A program made the translations under genes and the position numbers. This document shows, in pieces, positions 24,970 through 36,169 of a stretch of DNA of 64,000 nt; position 1 is the stretch's first letter; each line of letters opens with the position of its first letter. The notes beneath the pieces were generated by a model. It was given only the letters and a program-made list of their open reading frames with translations, was not told where the DNA came from and made no database searches. The DNA is from Loxodes magnus (Eukaryota > Ciliophora > Karyorelictea > Loxodida > Loxodidae), in NCBI GenBank assembly GCA_946699065.1, contig CAMPDV010000876.1:62001-126000 (forward strand), read 5' to 3'.

Positions 24970-26178
24970 TGATTTAACTGTATTTATAGAGTAAAGATAG
25001 ATATAATGTAATATAGTATAATTAAATAATGTGATATAAATATATTATTCAATATTAATTGTTTAAATAGTTAGTAATTTTTATAATTATACTATAATAA
25101 TATAATTTAACTAAATATTCTTTCAATTATTTTAGTTTAGTTAAATTTATGAATATTTATTGTATTAACATTTCCTAATATTTAATTTATTTTATTTCTA
25201 AATATATTAATTATTAATATTTAGCATCAGCATAATATTCTTATTTTTATATATTTATACAACTTTCTAAGCTTTTAACTTTAATTACTATTTATATAGA
25301 AACTATTTTCCTAGCTATAAACATTATAGTTTATCTACATTTTTATCTTTTAGATATATTTTTTAAATGCTTAATATTTAAGCTTTATATTTTATGCGCA
25401 TTTTTTCAATTATATTTTTACTTTTCTCGAAGGAATTAAACTCTTTATAATTTTTTAAGGAAGGAGTAAAGTTTGAATGTAAATGAATCAGTTTCATTAT
25501 AATATTTTACTAGTAAATAAGAAAAATATAAATAATACAAAATGCTAATTAAATAAAAGGATATCGAGTAGTTAGTCTCAAATCAAGCGAATCTTGCTTT
25601 TAAGTTGATAAAATTATATTTTATTTTAAATTAACTCTCCTTTAGTTAAATCGTTATAACCATAATATGAAAGAAATTTATAGTATAAATTAATAAAGGT
25701 TTTATTTCTCAAATTTGAATCACAATTCTCTGCTTGGTTTTAAGGTGATTTAACAATTTTCTATATTAATATACATGTCTCATTACCCTTGGAGATAGAA
25801 AAATCCTTTTCGTATTCCTTCTAATATAAGTTTACATTTTTGTTAAAACATTGCAGGATTTAAAATTTTGCTTTTATATGTCTAATATTTTAACTTAATT
25901 AAGCTTTACAAATTAGTTTCTAGGTAATCAGTTTGTATGTTAATTAAAAATATTTTAAAATAAATATATTTTAATTTATTAAAAGGATGAATGGCTTTTA
26001 ATGAGTTGATTATTTAATAATTTTATTAGTGATAGAATATGCTAAATTTTAATTAATCTTATTAATAGAAATTTAAAATTATTTTATCTTTTACTTAATT
26101 ATTGAGACTAAATAAAGAATACTCTATGTATCTTTATTAGATTAGGCATCTAATTATTTACCTTAGTTTATCAAATCA
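24970..26178. other. AT-rich DNA, no gene recognised
   Basis: AT-rich spacer upstream of the third F-box/LRR gene; nothing recognised until the duplicated leader at 26180. Confidence 0.4.
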
Positions 26179-26179
26179 A

Positions 26180-26268
26180 TTTATAGGACTCTAACATTAT
26201 TTTTATGCTAATGATATTAAAACGAATCATTTATGCTTATAAACCACTAAAAATCTAATTATTATAAA
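26180..26268 (+). promoter_or_regulatory. Duplicated 5' flank of F-box/LRR gene 3
   Basis: Matches 9465-9552 almost base for base, marking the left part of the duplicated block and a conserved leader directly before the ATG. No core-promoter motif is claimed. Confidence 0.5.
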
Positions 26269-27864
26269 ATGAAACGGTAGAGGTAGGAAAATCCTAACAT
26301 TCAAGAAGAGCTATATGGAAATTAAGAATTCCAAGATTATAACATAGAGAAAAGATAAAAAACATCTAGTACACATATAAATTGTTTGCCAATCTATATT
26401 ATAGAAAACATATTTTCATACTTAAAGCTTAGAGAAGTATGCAAAGTTGATTTGGTTTAAAGAAAATGATAAAATGTTAAAATTAATTATTTTGAAATAA
26501 ATGATAATTTCATGTTTTATTTAGTTAAGAGATAATTGTAAGTGGAAGGAAGTCAAAGGGTCGAAGAAAATACTATAGCTTAATTTTTTCAAAGTGTAAA
26601 ATTAACTTTCAATAAAATAGTTAGACATAATCCTTCGATTCTGAATATTAGCTTAATAAAAACAGGATAGATATAATAAGATCGAAAAGAAAATGAAATA
26701 ATTCAAAACTAAATAAAAGAAGCATTATCTTATTTAATTGAAATACTCTAAAAAGAAAATAATAAAACAAAATAATAGTATAATACTTATGGGAAATAAA
26801 TAGCCAAACTTACTTTAAAAGGTGCTTGTTGAAATAACTACATTGGATAGATTCTACAAACTTGCACTTACTTATAATATTTAAAATTAGATAATTGTGA
26901 TATCGAAGAAATAAATTTAAAAGACTTATAACAATTATAAAATCTAATTTACTTCTCATTAGATTGAAATTATAAAAAGGAAATTATAGGAAATATTCTA
27001 AAATTTAATAATCAATGATCTATCCAAAGTATTTCTTTCTTTTAGAGCAATATTGCTAATGTTAAATTTTTAATAGACTACTTAACTTTGAAAGGACAGT
27101 ATCTTTAGAAGTTAAAACTTAGTGTTTATAAATTAAGTTAAGAATAACTTATTCAGTTATTAGAGAAATGTAATAATCTAAATAAACTGTAAATTGATAC
27201 TGCTCTATATGATAATTATCGCTGATTGAAATATATAGGACAAAATTTTAAAAATCTTAGAAGTTTGTCGTTCGATTTTATTAGATGCGAAAACTAGCAC
27301 TTTATAGAATTTTTTTAATCAAACATTTCTAAAATAAGAAAGCTAAAGTTTAAATAATGTAATAAAATTGATTTATAAGTAATTTAAATTTTACTATAAA
27401 CTCAAAAGCATCTAGAATCACTTATTCTAGACTCATGTAAAGAAATAAATGAAGATTGCTTAGTATAAATTTTTAAAAATAATAGAAGCTTAAAATAGTT
27501 AAAGATACTTTTTTTAAAATTTAAAAAAGAGTAATTAAGTTTAAAAGATAATGAAGGTAATTATTATCAATTTTGAAATCATTTGAAACTGTTTCAAATT
27601 TTTTGCTGCGATTTTAAAAATGAGTCAAATGCAATAGAAATGAAAGTTCAAATAGAAGAGCTAAAAAATAAGTTTCCCTTACTAAAAGTTAAAGCAGATT
27701 AAGATTTTTTACATTAATAAACTTAAATAGATTTTAATTTAATGTCTAATTTTTCTTAATTATATGATAAATCAGTTTATATAAATTAAATCTAATCAAA
27801 ACTATAAGAAATATCATCTAAAATTACTAAAAATTAGAGACTTAAGAATCTTTAATGCTATTGA
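26269..27864 (+). CDS. F-box/leucine-rich-repeat protein 3
   Basis: Frame of 531 codons from ATG 26269. The first ~65 codons are almost identical to gene 1 (F-box INCLPIYIIENIFSYL, Trp as TGA at codon 67, 26467-26469). TGA also occupies shared positions in AC-W-NNY (26830), NNQ-W-S, NYR-W-LKY and QF-W-NH. LRR units include LQYLKLDNCDIEEINL and LESLILDSCKEINEDCL. The similarity to gene 1 falls off after codon ~480; TGA 27862-27864 is the chosen stop but an earlier end is possible. The strong conservation of the F-box with diverging LRRs fits adaptors that keep Skp1 binding and change targets (family inference). Confidence 0.75.
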
Positions 27865-27869
27865 TTTAG

Positions 27870-28710
27870 TTTATTAATTACTTGAGTATAAATATTTAAG
27901 ACAATATTCTGTAGAAAATACCTCTACTAGTGTTTTAAATAAATTGAGGTAAGATGAGTAATCAATTTTAAGAAATAATTAATAATTAGTCTCATGTATT
28001 GAAAACTAATAAATTTAAAAATATATTTAATTAGAATATGAATAGTCAATTTTGCTTAAAGATATTTTATATTTAATCTAATCTTAAAGTTACCTAAAAA
28101 ATACAATAATAGCTTAGATAAAATATTTGAATTTAGTTATAGCTATCAGTTATTATAACTTTTTTATGTATAAATTTACAATTTTTCATTAATTTTACTT
28201 CACAATATTTACTCTAATTTTAGGAGATAAAGTAATTTATCTAAGATTTTTATACTTCAATTCTTGCATTTGATATTAAACAATAAATATATATTTATAT
28301 AATGATGATTAAATAAAATAGATATTTAAATAAATTTTAAAAAGAAATTAAAAATTTCTAAATTATAATCCATATGTATAATTTATCGTCTTATAATATA
28401 TGAGTTTATACAGAAATAACTATAAATGTATAAGTAATAATTGAGAGATATTGAATAAAATAATTTTTTGCTTTAATTAAATTTTTTTTAAAATTATATT
28501 TATCATAATTCCTTTTTGAATTTTTTTGCAGAAAACTAAATTTTTTTAATGGATTTTCAGTTATAAAAATTTAAGCCTAATATATACCCATTCAAACAAG
28601 TAGTTCTTTTTAAAGTTTAACTAGGAAAACTAACTTTGACTTAAGATTCTATATACTAATACAGAATTATATTAAAATTTAGAAAAAACTTTATTTTATT
28701 AAATTACATA
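27870..28710. other. AT-rich DNA, no gene recognised
   Basis: AT-rich spacer between F-box gene 3 and a LINE ORF1. The first 200 bp may still hold decayed C-terminal sequence of the F-box gene; otherwise nothing recognised. Confidence 0.35.
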
Positions 28711-28714
28711 TAAA

Positions 28715-29452
28715 ATGGCTTCTAAGAAATAACAGAACTTTGAACAAAACATTTAAACAGGAAAATTCTCTAAAAAATAAAAAAACGAAATAGTTACAAT
28801 GAGTGAAAGTGAGAAATATGATTGATATGACGAACATTAACCACTTGGAAATCCAGAATTAAAAAAACTTCTGACACAAACTCAAATAGAAATATTATCT
28901 AAGTCATTAAAAGATTTTATGTTTAAAAATAGATACCTCACTAATAAAGTAGAAAAATTAGAAAAACTAATAACATCTTTACTTGAGAAACAATATTAAT
29001 AATCACAAGAAATAGAAAACAAACTGGAACAAAGAATTCTTTAAATTTAATAATAAATTCAGGTAACGCCATTTTCGATTTAACAGAATTAATCAGATCC
29101 TATGGAAATAGAAAATGAAGCCTCAAATTAAAATAAACAGTAAACGTTTATTTAAAATAAGTAGTAAATTTAAATTAAATAAGTGTTACAGGAATAATAG
29201 TTTAAAAGAAGAATAAAATGCTACGTGTGCAATAAATAACACCAATGAAAATACTGCTACTAACTAAGCGAAATTTAAAGAAAGAATAAATAAGATATTT
29301 TTAGAAAACTATTTAGGATATATCCAACATAAAGCGGAAAAATTTATAGAAAAAAATTCTTTAATTCAAATCTTAATCCTTGGAGAAATAATTATGAACG
29401 CTAAGTGCAAGACCAAAACTATTCAGAATATTAAAGGATGGTGCGCTAATGA
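28715..29452 (+). CDS. LINE ORF1-like protein with zinc knuckle
   Basis: ATG 28715 to TGA 29450-29452, 245 codons, in frame throughout with two internal TGAs read as Trp. Starts MASKKQQNFEQN; a coiled coil (YLTNKVEKLEKLITSLLEKQ) precedes a Gln-rich linker with PMEIENEAS and the knuckle CYVCNKQHQ-(TGA)-KYC, spaced CX2CX3HX4C. SGKIYRKKF follows, the same downstream motif as in the other copies. The end of the frame runs into a degenerate form of the shared hairpin tail (GGTGCGCTAATGAAGTGCTACACCGCC, positions 29439-29465), tying ORF1 elements to the SINE tail. Probably the RNA-binding ORF1 protein of a non-LTR element. Confidence 0.7.
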
Positions 29453-29589
29453 AGTGCTACACCGCCTAACTAAGCCTAGTAGAAATTAAAGACAAACTAA
29501 TGGAGACAAGCTGATAGAATAGGTCAGATGGCTGACTACTAAGGCTTTAACAAAGCTTTTTAATTTTTTAACTTTATGTAAAATTAAGT

Positions 29590-30840
29590 ATATGAAAAAA
29601 GACATCCAGCACTTGCCAAAATAAAATCTTTTAGTCAGTCTTTTTAGAAAAAAGGAAAGGCAAAATAAATCAATTTAAGTTTTAAAGAGGATGTGGATTA
29701 AGTTATTTAAATAGATATTTGGTAAGAAAGTCAAATTTATGAGATATTACAACAAATCATATAAGAGTTTGAATCAAATTTTAGATAAATAAAAGTATGG
29801 TTGACTAAAAAATAAATCTTAGAATTAGATTATTTAACTTATCCTCATCAGATTGAAATAAATTCTTGGTTCAATAAAGAAAATTATTCACTTATGAATA
29901 CTCCTAATAAACATTTTTAAATCTTAGTCCAACTTTGAAAATAAAACAGTTGAAAGATACTTAGAACGAGTAAACATTCAAGATTTGAAGATTAAGTTCC
30001 TGGTTATTAAAAGAATTAAATTATTTAAAAGATTTCAACATCTAAAAAATCCAATCTATTAGCAATAATCGATTGCAGAAATAGTTCTATGAGGCAATCC
30101 AGGTATAGGTGCTCAAAATAAAAAGAATCTGTACGATTAAGAATAAAAATATCAACAAAGTAAGCTAGAAAAATCAAAACTTTGATAAGCTGAATGGCAC
30201 TATAACTTTTTTAAGTATAATTATTTAAAATATCATAAAATAAGCAATGTTTAGTCTTTTAAAGTTAAAATGCAAGCAATTTTTTTAAATAGGAGATAAT
30301 TAGAATTAACAAAGAGCAGATTTAAAAGCCAGTGCTGAATCTGCAAACTTTCTAGAAGATTATCTTATTAAAATCTTAAAATTTGAATTTTAAACTTACT
30401 AGCAAAAAGATGATATTTGAAACGAAGGAGTGCTATATGGGTAATTTTAGTTAAATGGTGTTTAAAAAGGTAAAAATTTAAAAATTTAAAAGAAGAAATT
30501 GCAACATTTATTTATATGATACGTTAAATCCATAGCTTCATTTATACATAAAAAATAACTAAGAGATTTATTAATTTGCTTAAGTTTAAAATTATTATAA
30601 TTATATTTCTTTTTGTAAAGAAGAAGGGATTTTAAAAAGTTAATTAGCAATCAATTATAAAGCACAAAAATCTCTTATAATGAAGCAAAATCAAGTTGCA
30701 ACTCCAAAATATTATAATTTCTTTAGGACATTATCTAAGAGAATTGCTAATATCGATTTTTCTTAATACAAGCTTTTAATTATATAATCAAAGTCTAATT
30801 TAAATGGGATAACAAGCAAATGTTTTATAGACGAAACTTT
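29590..30840 (+). pseudogene. Unidentified decayed gene with several frameshifts
   Basis: Three successive frames give clear protein-like segments. The first holds EDVDQVIQIDIWQESQIYEI and WLTKKQILELDYLTYPHQIE (about 29690-29920); the second FENKTVERYLERVNIQDLKI and EIVL-W(TGA)-GNPGIGAQNKKN (about 29935-30230); the third DTLNPQLHLYIKN and CKEEGILKSQLAINYKAQKS (about 30510-30760). At least two indels separate them. I do not recognise the family; a transposon protein is one possibility. It converges on the 3' end of the GNAT gene. Confidence 0.4.
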
Positions 30841-31669
30841 TTTTGCTATAAAATTATTATTTATGATTGAGTTAACAATTTCTTTGCATAGAACTAGATT
30901 AAATAATTCCTTTATAATAAATTTAATTTAATTTAATTTAATTTTTAAATTACTCCTGAAAACTCTCACGAATTTCTTTAAGCGATTTCTTTTGGTTTCC
31001 ATTCTCATCAAAATTTCCTTCATCAAGCCAAACCTCAAAGGATTTTTTAACCCTTGGCCATTCTTTATCAATAATAGAAAACCAGGCAGTATCTCGTGAT
31101 CTTTCCTTGTAAACCACAGCTTATCTGAAAATGCCTTCGAATTTGAAGCCAAGTCTAATTGCTGCTGCTTTTGAAGGTTTATTAAGACTATCACATTTTC
31201 ATTCGTACCGTCTATATCCAAGTTCATCGAAAGCTCTTTACATAAGTAAATATTGAGATTCTGTTGCAGCTCTTGTCTACTGCAATAGTTTAGTGAAAAG
31301 AATATGACCAACTTCAATCACGCCAAAATTTACATCTATTCGTAGATAGGACATTACACCAACAGCACGTCCACTTTTCAAATCGATTACTGCATGGTAA
31401 AGTGGGTCATTACTTTAAGAGCACTATTAAACGAAAGAAATATATTCTTATTTATCATGAAAAGGTCCAGAAAAAAGATAAGTGAAGTTTTTATCGTCGG
31501 GAGATTGATGTATTGCATCATAAAGATCTGATGCATGATCCACCGATAGAGGTTCAATCCTGCAATAACGACCTGTTAGAGCACTTCGTGGTGGCCACTA
31601 CCGTGGAGTCCATCCTGGTACGTCTTCCCCTATAGGTTGACCATATTAATTTAATCTCTAAGCTATCAT
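30788..31669 (-). CDS. GNAT-family N-acetyltransferase (RimJ/RimL-like)
   Basis: Starts at ATG 31669 ([20 protein letters not shown]). Family landmarks follow in order: [56 protein letters not shown] (acetyl-CoA-binding core), [25 protein letters not shown]-(TGA)-[26 protein letters not shown] and [16 protein letters not shown] at 31199-31201 (codon 157) is the conserved Trp and TAA at 31121-31123 (codon 183) the conserved Gln. Such enzymes transfer acetyl groups to small molecules or protein N termini; the substrate here is unknown. GC content exceeds the flanks. Conserved sequence ends near 30953, where a TAA occurs at the usual family end; the first in-frame TGA is 30788-30790, giving a 54-residue AT-rich extension. 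Confidence 0.9.
30918..30948. repeat. AATTT microsatellite
   Basis: About five consecutive AATTT units just after the conserved end of the acetyltransferase; it lies inside the AT-rich extension if that is translated. Confidence 0.7.
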
Positions 31670-31671
31670 GT

Positions 31672-32152
31672 TAATTTTTAAGATTATAAACTAAATATAC
31701 CAAAGTTAAAATATATCAAGTTTATATATTCGTTATAATATCTAAACAAGGTCTTATCTAATAAAAACGATATATTAAGCTATTTATTTTTTGAAAAAAA
31801 AATTTACATTATATAAAACAAATGGAAACTCTATTTCTTCTTTTTGAAGTAGTCGAAATATTAAAAACTTATCAAGAAAAATTATAAAAAACTTAATTAA
31901 AAGTTTAAACTTTTAACTAAAAATAAATAAATTAATCTTAAGAAATTTTAGAAAAAATAAAAATAATAAATAGAAATTGCATTAAAGCTAATTAACTTTA
32001 TAACCATATCTTTATAGAACTAAAATTAAAATTAGCTATTGTACCTAAATATAAAAACATAATAAAATGTTTTGTATTTATTTTACAAAAATTAAAAAAT
32101 TTATTTTTTAGTAAAAGAAATAAAAAATTTAAATCGTCTCAATAAATTTGCT
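31672..32152. other. AT-rich DNA, no gene recognised
   Basis: Upstream of the minus-strand acetyltransferase gene, so its promoter should lie here, but no motif stands out from the AT-rich background. Confidence 0.4.
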
Positions 32153-32154
32153 AA

Positions 32155-32590
32155 AATTAAAAAATTTAATAAATAAATAAAAATTATTATAGAGCGTGTA
32201 GCACCTCGATGGCGCGCAGCTCTTTCAATATTAATATTTAATATTTAAAAATGTTCTCATGATTCTTGTTAAATTCTAGAGGTCCGATGAGTTATGTCAG
32301 CTTCTAAAAATGGGGAATCTTCCTATTAAAAATTATTCTAAAATCTTGAGTCAAATGCTTCAGTCTTCATGAATAAGGTCCAAGTAAGAGATAGTTATTA
32401 AGTCGGTAATTAGAAGGCCTGTCAGTCAAACTTTCATACTGCTAGGGAGAACCCTTGGGGTAAGTTAGGTACGTCTCAACAGAGCTTATACACCCTTCCC
32501 CGTGGTGGCATCTAGTGCGAGATTACTCGCAATGCAGTATACATTGCACCAGATTACCTACTAGTTTGACTGACGCGGCCGACATCCATT
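32155..32590 (-). mobile_element. SINE-like element, family A, copy 3
   Basis: Reverse-complement counterpart of the 24.55 kb copy, with the same head (ending GACGCGGCCGACATCCAT on the plus strand), the 12-bp inverted repeat (TGTCAGTCAAACT and AGTTTGACTGAC), a GCGAG/CTCGC hairpin, and the bulged tail at about 32183-32222. The two copies are closely similar over about 150 bp of the head and more diverged in the central part. Non-coding. Confidence 0.85.
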
Positions 32591-32594
32591 TTTT

Positions 32595-34068
32595 TAGATA
32601 ATATAATAATTATAGAATAAATCTCTAGTAAAAGTACACATTAAAAGAATAAAAAATCTTCTTGCTATATTTTAAAATTTTTAAACTGGAGAAATAGATT
32701 AAAAATAGTAATTTGAAAAAATTTATCTATTAAAATTTTATTTAACGGATAAAATAAAAGGAAATCGTAATATGAAAAATACATTTAGATGTAAGTTTAG
32801 GAATAAGTTTATCAAATGCACATAAGTTCAATCTAAAAGAAAATTCAAAAAATCTTTTTAATACAAATCTTATAAAAATCCTCTAGCATTTAAAAATTAC
32901 TTAGCAAAACTAATATTATTTAAAGACAAGCAGTTTGATAAAAAATAACCATTACAGCTGTATTTAATTGATTAAGTTTCAAACTCCTTTCTTATACTTT
33001 CATACGAAAAAATAAATTCAATTCCGACTAAAAATATAAGATAGAACATAACTGAGTCAAAAACCAAAATGAATTAATAAAGATTTCGTCATAAGACTAA
33101 TTATGTCAAAAGATTAATTTTCTTTAATTTAAAAATAAAATTATTCTAACACTCTTAAAGATGTTTTAAAATGCAAAGAATTGTCTTATTTCTCGAAGAT
33201 TTAGTGAAATAAAAATTAAATTTTCTTTAAATCGCTTTGGATGTGATTAATGTGGTTAACAGATTTAATTATTAAGAGGATATAAAATAAGAAAAAGAAT
33301 CTCGTCAGATCAAATCTTAATTTTTATGACTGAAACAATGAATGAGTCAATTATAATAAAAATTAAAATATTAATTTATAATTTCAGGACTTTTATAAGC
33401 AAAATAAAGCATTTTCTTATTAAACAAATATATTATATATTAAACTAGTAAAAATATAAGGAGTAAACTACCCACAGTCTAAAATAAGTTTCATTAAGCT
33501 TGGTTCAAATATAATATTATAAATTAATTAGATATCATTTTTATTAAATTAATTAATTAATATTTAATGATAAAATTAAAACTTTAAAAAATATAAAATA
33601 AATAAATAAATCTCCTTTCATATTAAAATTTATATATAATTAAAATTAACGAAATAATTTACAATTCCTAAATCTTATCATTTTTCCATTTTTTATTTTT
33701 AAAAAGCTTACACAAGTTTAATTAAAATGATTTTTAAATTCTGGTTGTTATCATTAATACCATATAATCTGATTTTTTTAATATAACTTGCTGTATATCA
33801 TCTTATTATATTTTTTGCTATATTTTAAGTTTAAAACTTTTTGATTAATATTTGAATATTATTTTATTATAATTTACTTCGCACTAATTAAAATTATTTA
33901 AATAATATAAATATATTAAATTTACTATAAACAAATTTAAGTAAAAATAGTATTATAACTTAAAGCTATATTTAAAAAATGTTGTTCTTAATTTTATCTG
34001 AAATCCTCTATTTTCAACACAACAATATATTGACTAGAATAATAAACTTAATTTAGTTCTTTTATAAT
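32595..34068. other. AT-rich DNA with a weak open stretch
   Basis: Mostly AT-rich spacer. On the plus strand about 33000-33440 is open with TGA as Trp and shows protein-like patches (KMFQNAKNCLISRRFSEIK, FGCDQCGQQIQLLRGYK), but no family was recognised and it could be chance or a remnant. Confidence 0.25.
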
Positions 34069-34090
34069 TTATTATTTCAAAATTATCATT

Positions 34091-34400
34091 TTTTTTAAAT
34101 TTCAACTAAAAAAGTTTTTGGACCGGAAACTCCTTTCCGATTGCACAACCCGACACTCTCTTTTTATGGAATAACGAAGATATCCTGTTGTGCTCCAGGC
34201 ACAACTGCTAGGGAGCTCAATCGCTATGAGCAGCCAGGCTTCAAGCCCCTACCAAGAGCGGATAATCTCAAAGACAGTGTTCACTTCAGAAAATGACTCT
34301 GACCAGGGACTTTCTTAGCGATAGGAAAGGAACTTGTTCCTAGCCATAAAACCAGAAAGTGTTGCCACGAAGGTCATTCTCAGCTCCCACCATCTTTTCA
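34091..34400 (+). mobile_element. SINE-like element, family F, copy 2
   Basis: 310-bp copy flanked by a perfect 20-bp target-site duplication, ATTATTTCAAAATTATCATT, at 34071-34090 and 34401-34420. The head stem is CGGAAA-CTCC-TTTCCG, with base changes on both arms relative to copy 1 that preserve pairing. Landmarks TATGAGCAGCCAGGC, CCTACCAAGAGCGGATAATC and GGAACTTGTTCC are kept. It ends CTCCCACCATCTTTT. The intact duplication suggests a fairly recent insertion. Confidence 0.9.
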
Positions 34401-34424
34401 ATTATTTCAAAATTATCATTAAGA

Positions 34425-35205
34425 AATATTAATTATTAATGCTAATTATCATTAAAATAAACTGTCATGATCATTTATTTTTTAATTTTTGCATATATTA
34501 AAATTAATTATTAGTAAATAAATTTTAGAAATTTTAAATTGCATAAATAATTAATAAAATTTAATTAAAATTACTTATATAACTTTTTTGCTTATTTAAG
34601 CAAATATTATAAATAAGATTTTAAGTAAACTTCGCTAATACTTAAATTTAAAAAATGATTAAGGCAAATAAAAATTAAAAAATCTTTGAAAATAAAATTA
34701 AAGAATTGAAAATAAATTTTTAGTTAAAGATGAATATAATTTTTTAAATTAAGATAAATTAATTTCTTATATTTCTGTCTTGTTAAATTATATTAGAGAT
34801 GTTACTATATAAATTAAAACAAATAAATTTTGCTTTCCACAGGTTAGATATGTAAAAAAAATTTGGAAATTAATCTTTTTTTAACTTTTGTTTTTTTTAT
34901 TAAATTTGTTTATTTAGAACTTATATACCTTACAAAAAATTTTAAATCATTCATATAAAAAATTGAGTAATAAAAATTTGCTTTGTGAGTATAATAAATA
35001 TATCTATATCATTTTTTCCATTATAAAAATAATTCCTAATTAAAGTGAAATTTATTAACTATCTAATTTAAATTATTTTTGATGGCATTAGTAAATTAAA
35101 CTCCTGCTTTGTTTATATACTTTTAATAAGTTGATATAAGGTAGAATAAAATTAATAATATGCTTAAATTTTATTTTTTAAATATCGTATAAATTTATCA
35201 TGTCA
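34425..35205. other. AT-rich DNA, no gene recognised
   Basis: AT-rich spacer downstream of the SINE-F insertion and of the Kelch pseudogene's 3' end. Confidence 0.4.
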
Positions 35206-35209
35206 ATTA

Positions 35210-36165
35210 TTAATAATCGATCTATTCCCACTTTCCATTATTCAAATCGTAGTTGAATAATTCACTGCATTCGTCGTACTAGAATATAATATTTTTGCTG
35301 AAAACGGGCTGAGTTAAGCAATAGTTACTTTAAGGAATTTTTTCCCCGAACTTTTTGATTGTTTTAAAGTCAAATATAAGTGTAAGAATTAATTTATATT
35401 TATTTCCGTATACAATAAAAGATTTTAACTAATCAATAAAAATTGCTGATGCTTTAGTCTTATCATCCAGTTTTTTTAATTTTCATATCATTAATTTTGA
35501 ATGGAGTCATAAAATTAAATTATGTCCTACTTAGCTCTTTATTGAAAATTATATCCTCCAAACATTTAGATTTTTTAATCACTCAAATCACATCCGAAGA
35601 TACTTATAGCTTTGAAAATTGATTTTATTTCAGTAAAACTTTTTAATTTTAAATGATATATCTCACATTAAGTAGCATCTTTGTTACTTTCAGCTTAACC
35701 AGAATCAATATAAATTAAAGTTTTTTGATTGTAGCAAGTTCGATACTAATGTCTTTTATATAACATTTAGCTTTCTTTTATTTATTAATTTTGGCCATAA
35801 AACGTGAATCTTCTTTGGTTTAAAATTTTTCCGCCACTAAAGAGCAGAATTTCATTTGAGATATATTCGACACTCACAAAGTCATTCATATCGGATATAA
35901 TTTCTTCATAATCTCATTCATTTTTTACTATATTATAGGTTATTTTTTAGTTAGAATATATCACAAGTGTTTAAATATTTCTGAAATATGGAAAAAATTT
36001 CAGAATTGAACAAACTCTTATTTAACAACTCCAATTCCAAATTTTCCAAATAATCTTTACTAATTTTAGTTATTCGACTGTCTAAAAAGTTTTCTAACTA
36101 ACAAAAGCTTTATAAGCAGCTTCTTATAAATATCCATTTTTTCTATTATATGAAAAATTTACAAT
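35210..36165 (-). pseudogene. Kelch-repeat protein, frameshifted
   Basis: Minus-strand segments in different frames read as one protein. EKNGYLQEAAYKAFVSQ is followed by a helical region (LENFLDSRITKISKDYLENL, KSLFNSEIFSIFQKYLN), then, after a shift at an A6 run near 35913, NE-W(TGA)-DYEEIISDMNDF. Kelch-type units come next: EILLFSGGKILNQRRF, IQMFGGYNFQQRAKQD then FYDSIQNQ-W(TGA), and after a further shift LFNYDLNNGKWEQIDY. The FGG...YD...W pattern is the Kelch blade signature. Kelch propellers bind proteins; the N-terminal helical part resembles linker regions of B-box/Kelch proteins. Three or so indels indicate a pseudogene, or assembly errors at homopolymers. Confidence 0.6.
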
Positions 36166-36169
36166 AAAA

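Noticed and set aside
30928..31317. ATG-started ORF on the minus strand with standard stops (129 residues, [12 protein letters not shown]...)
   Set aside because: It is an out-of-frame shadow of the acetyltransferase; the true frame carries all the family motifs.
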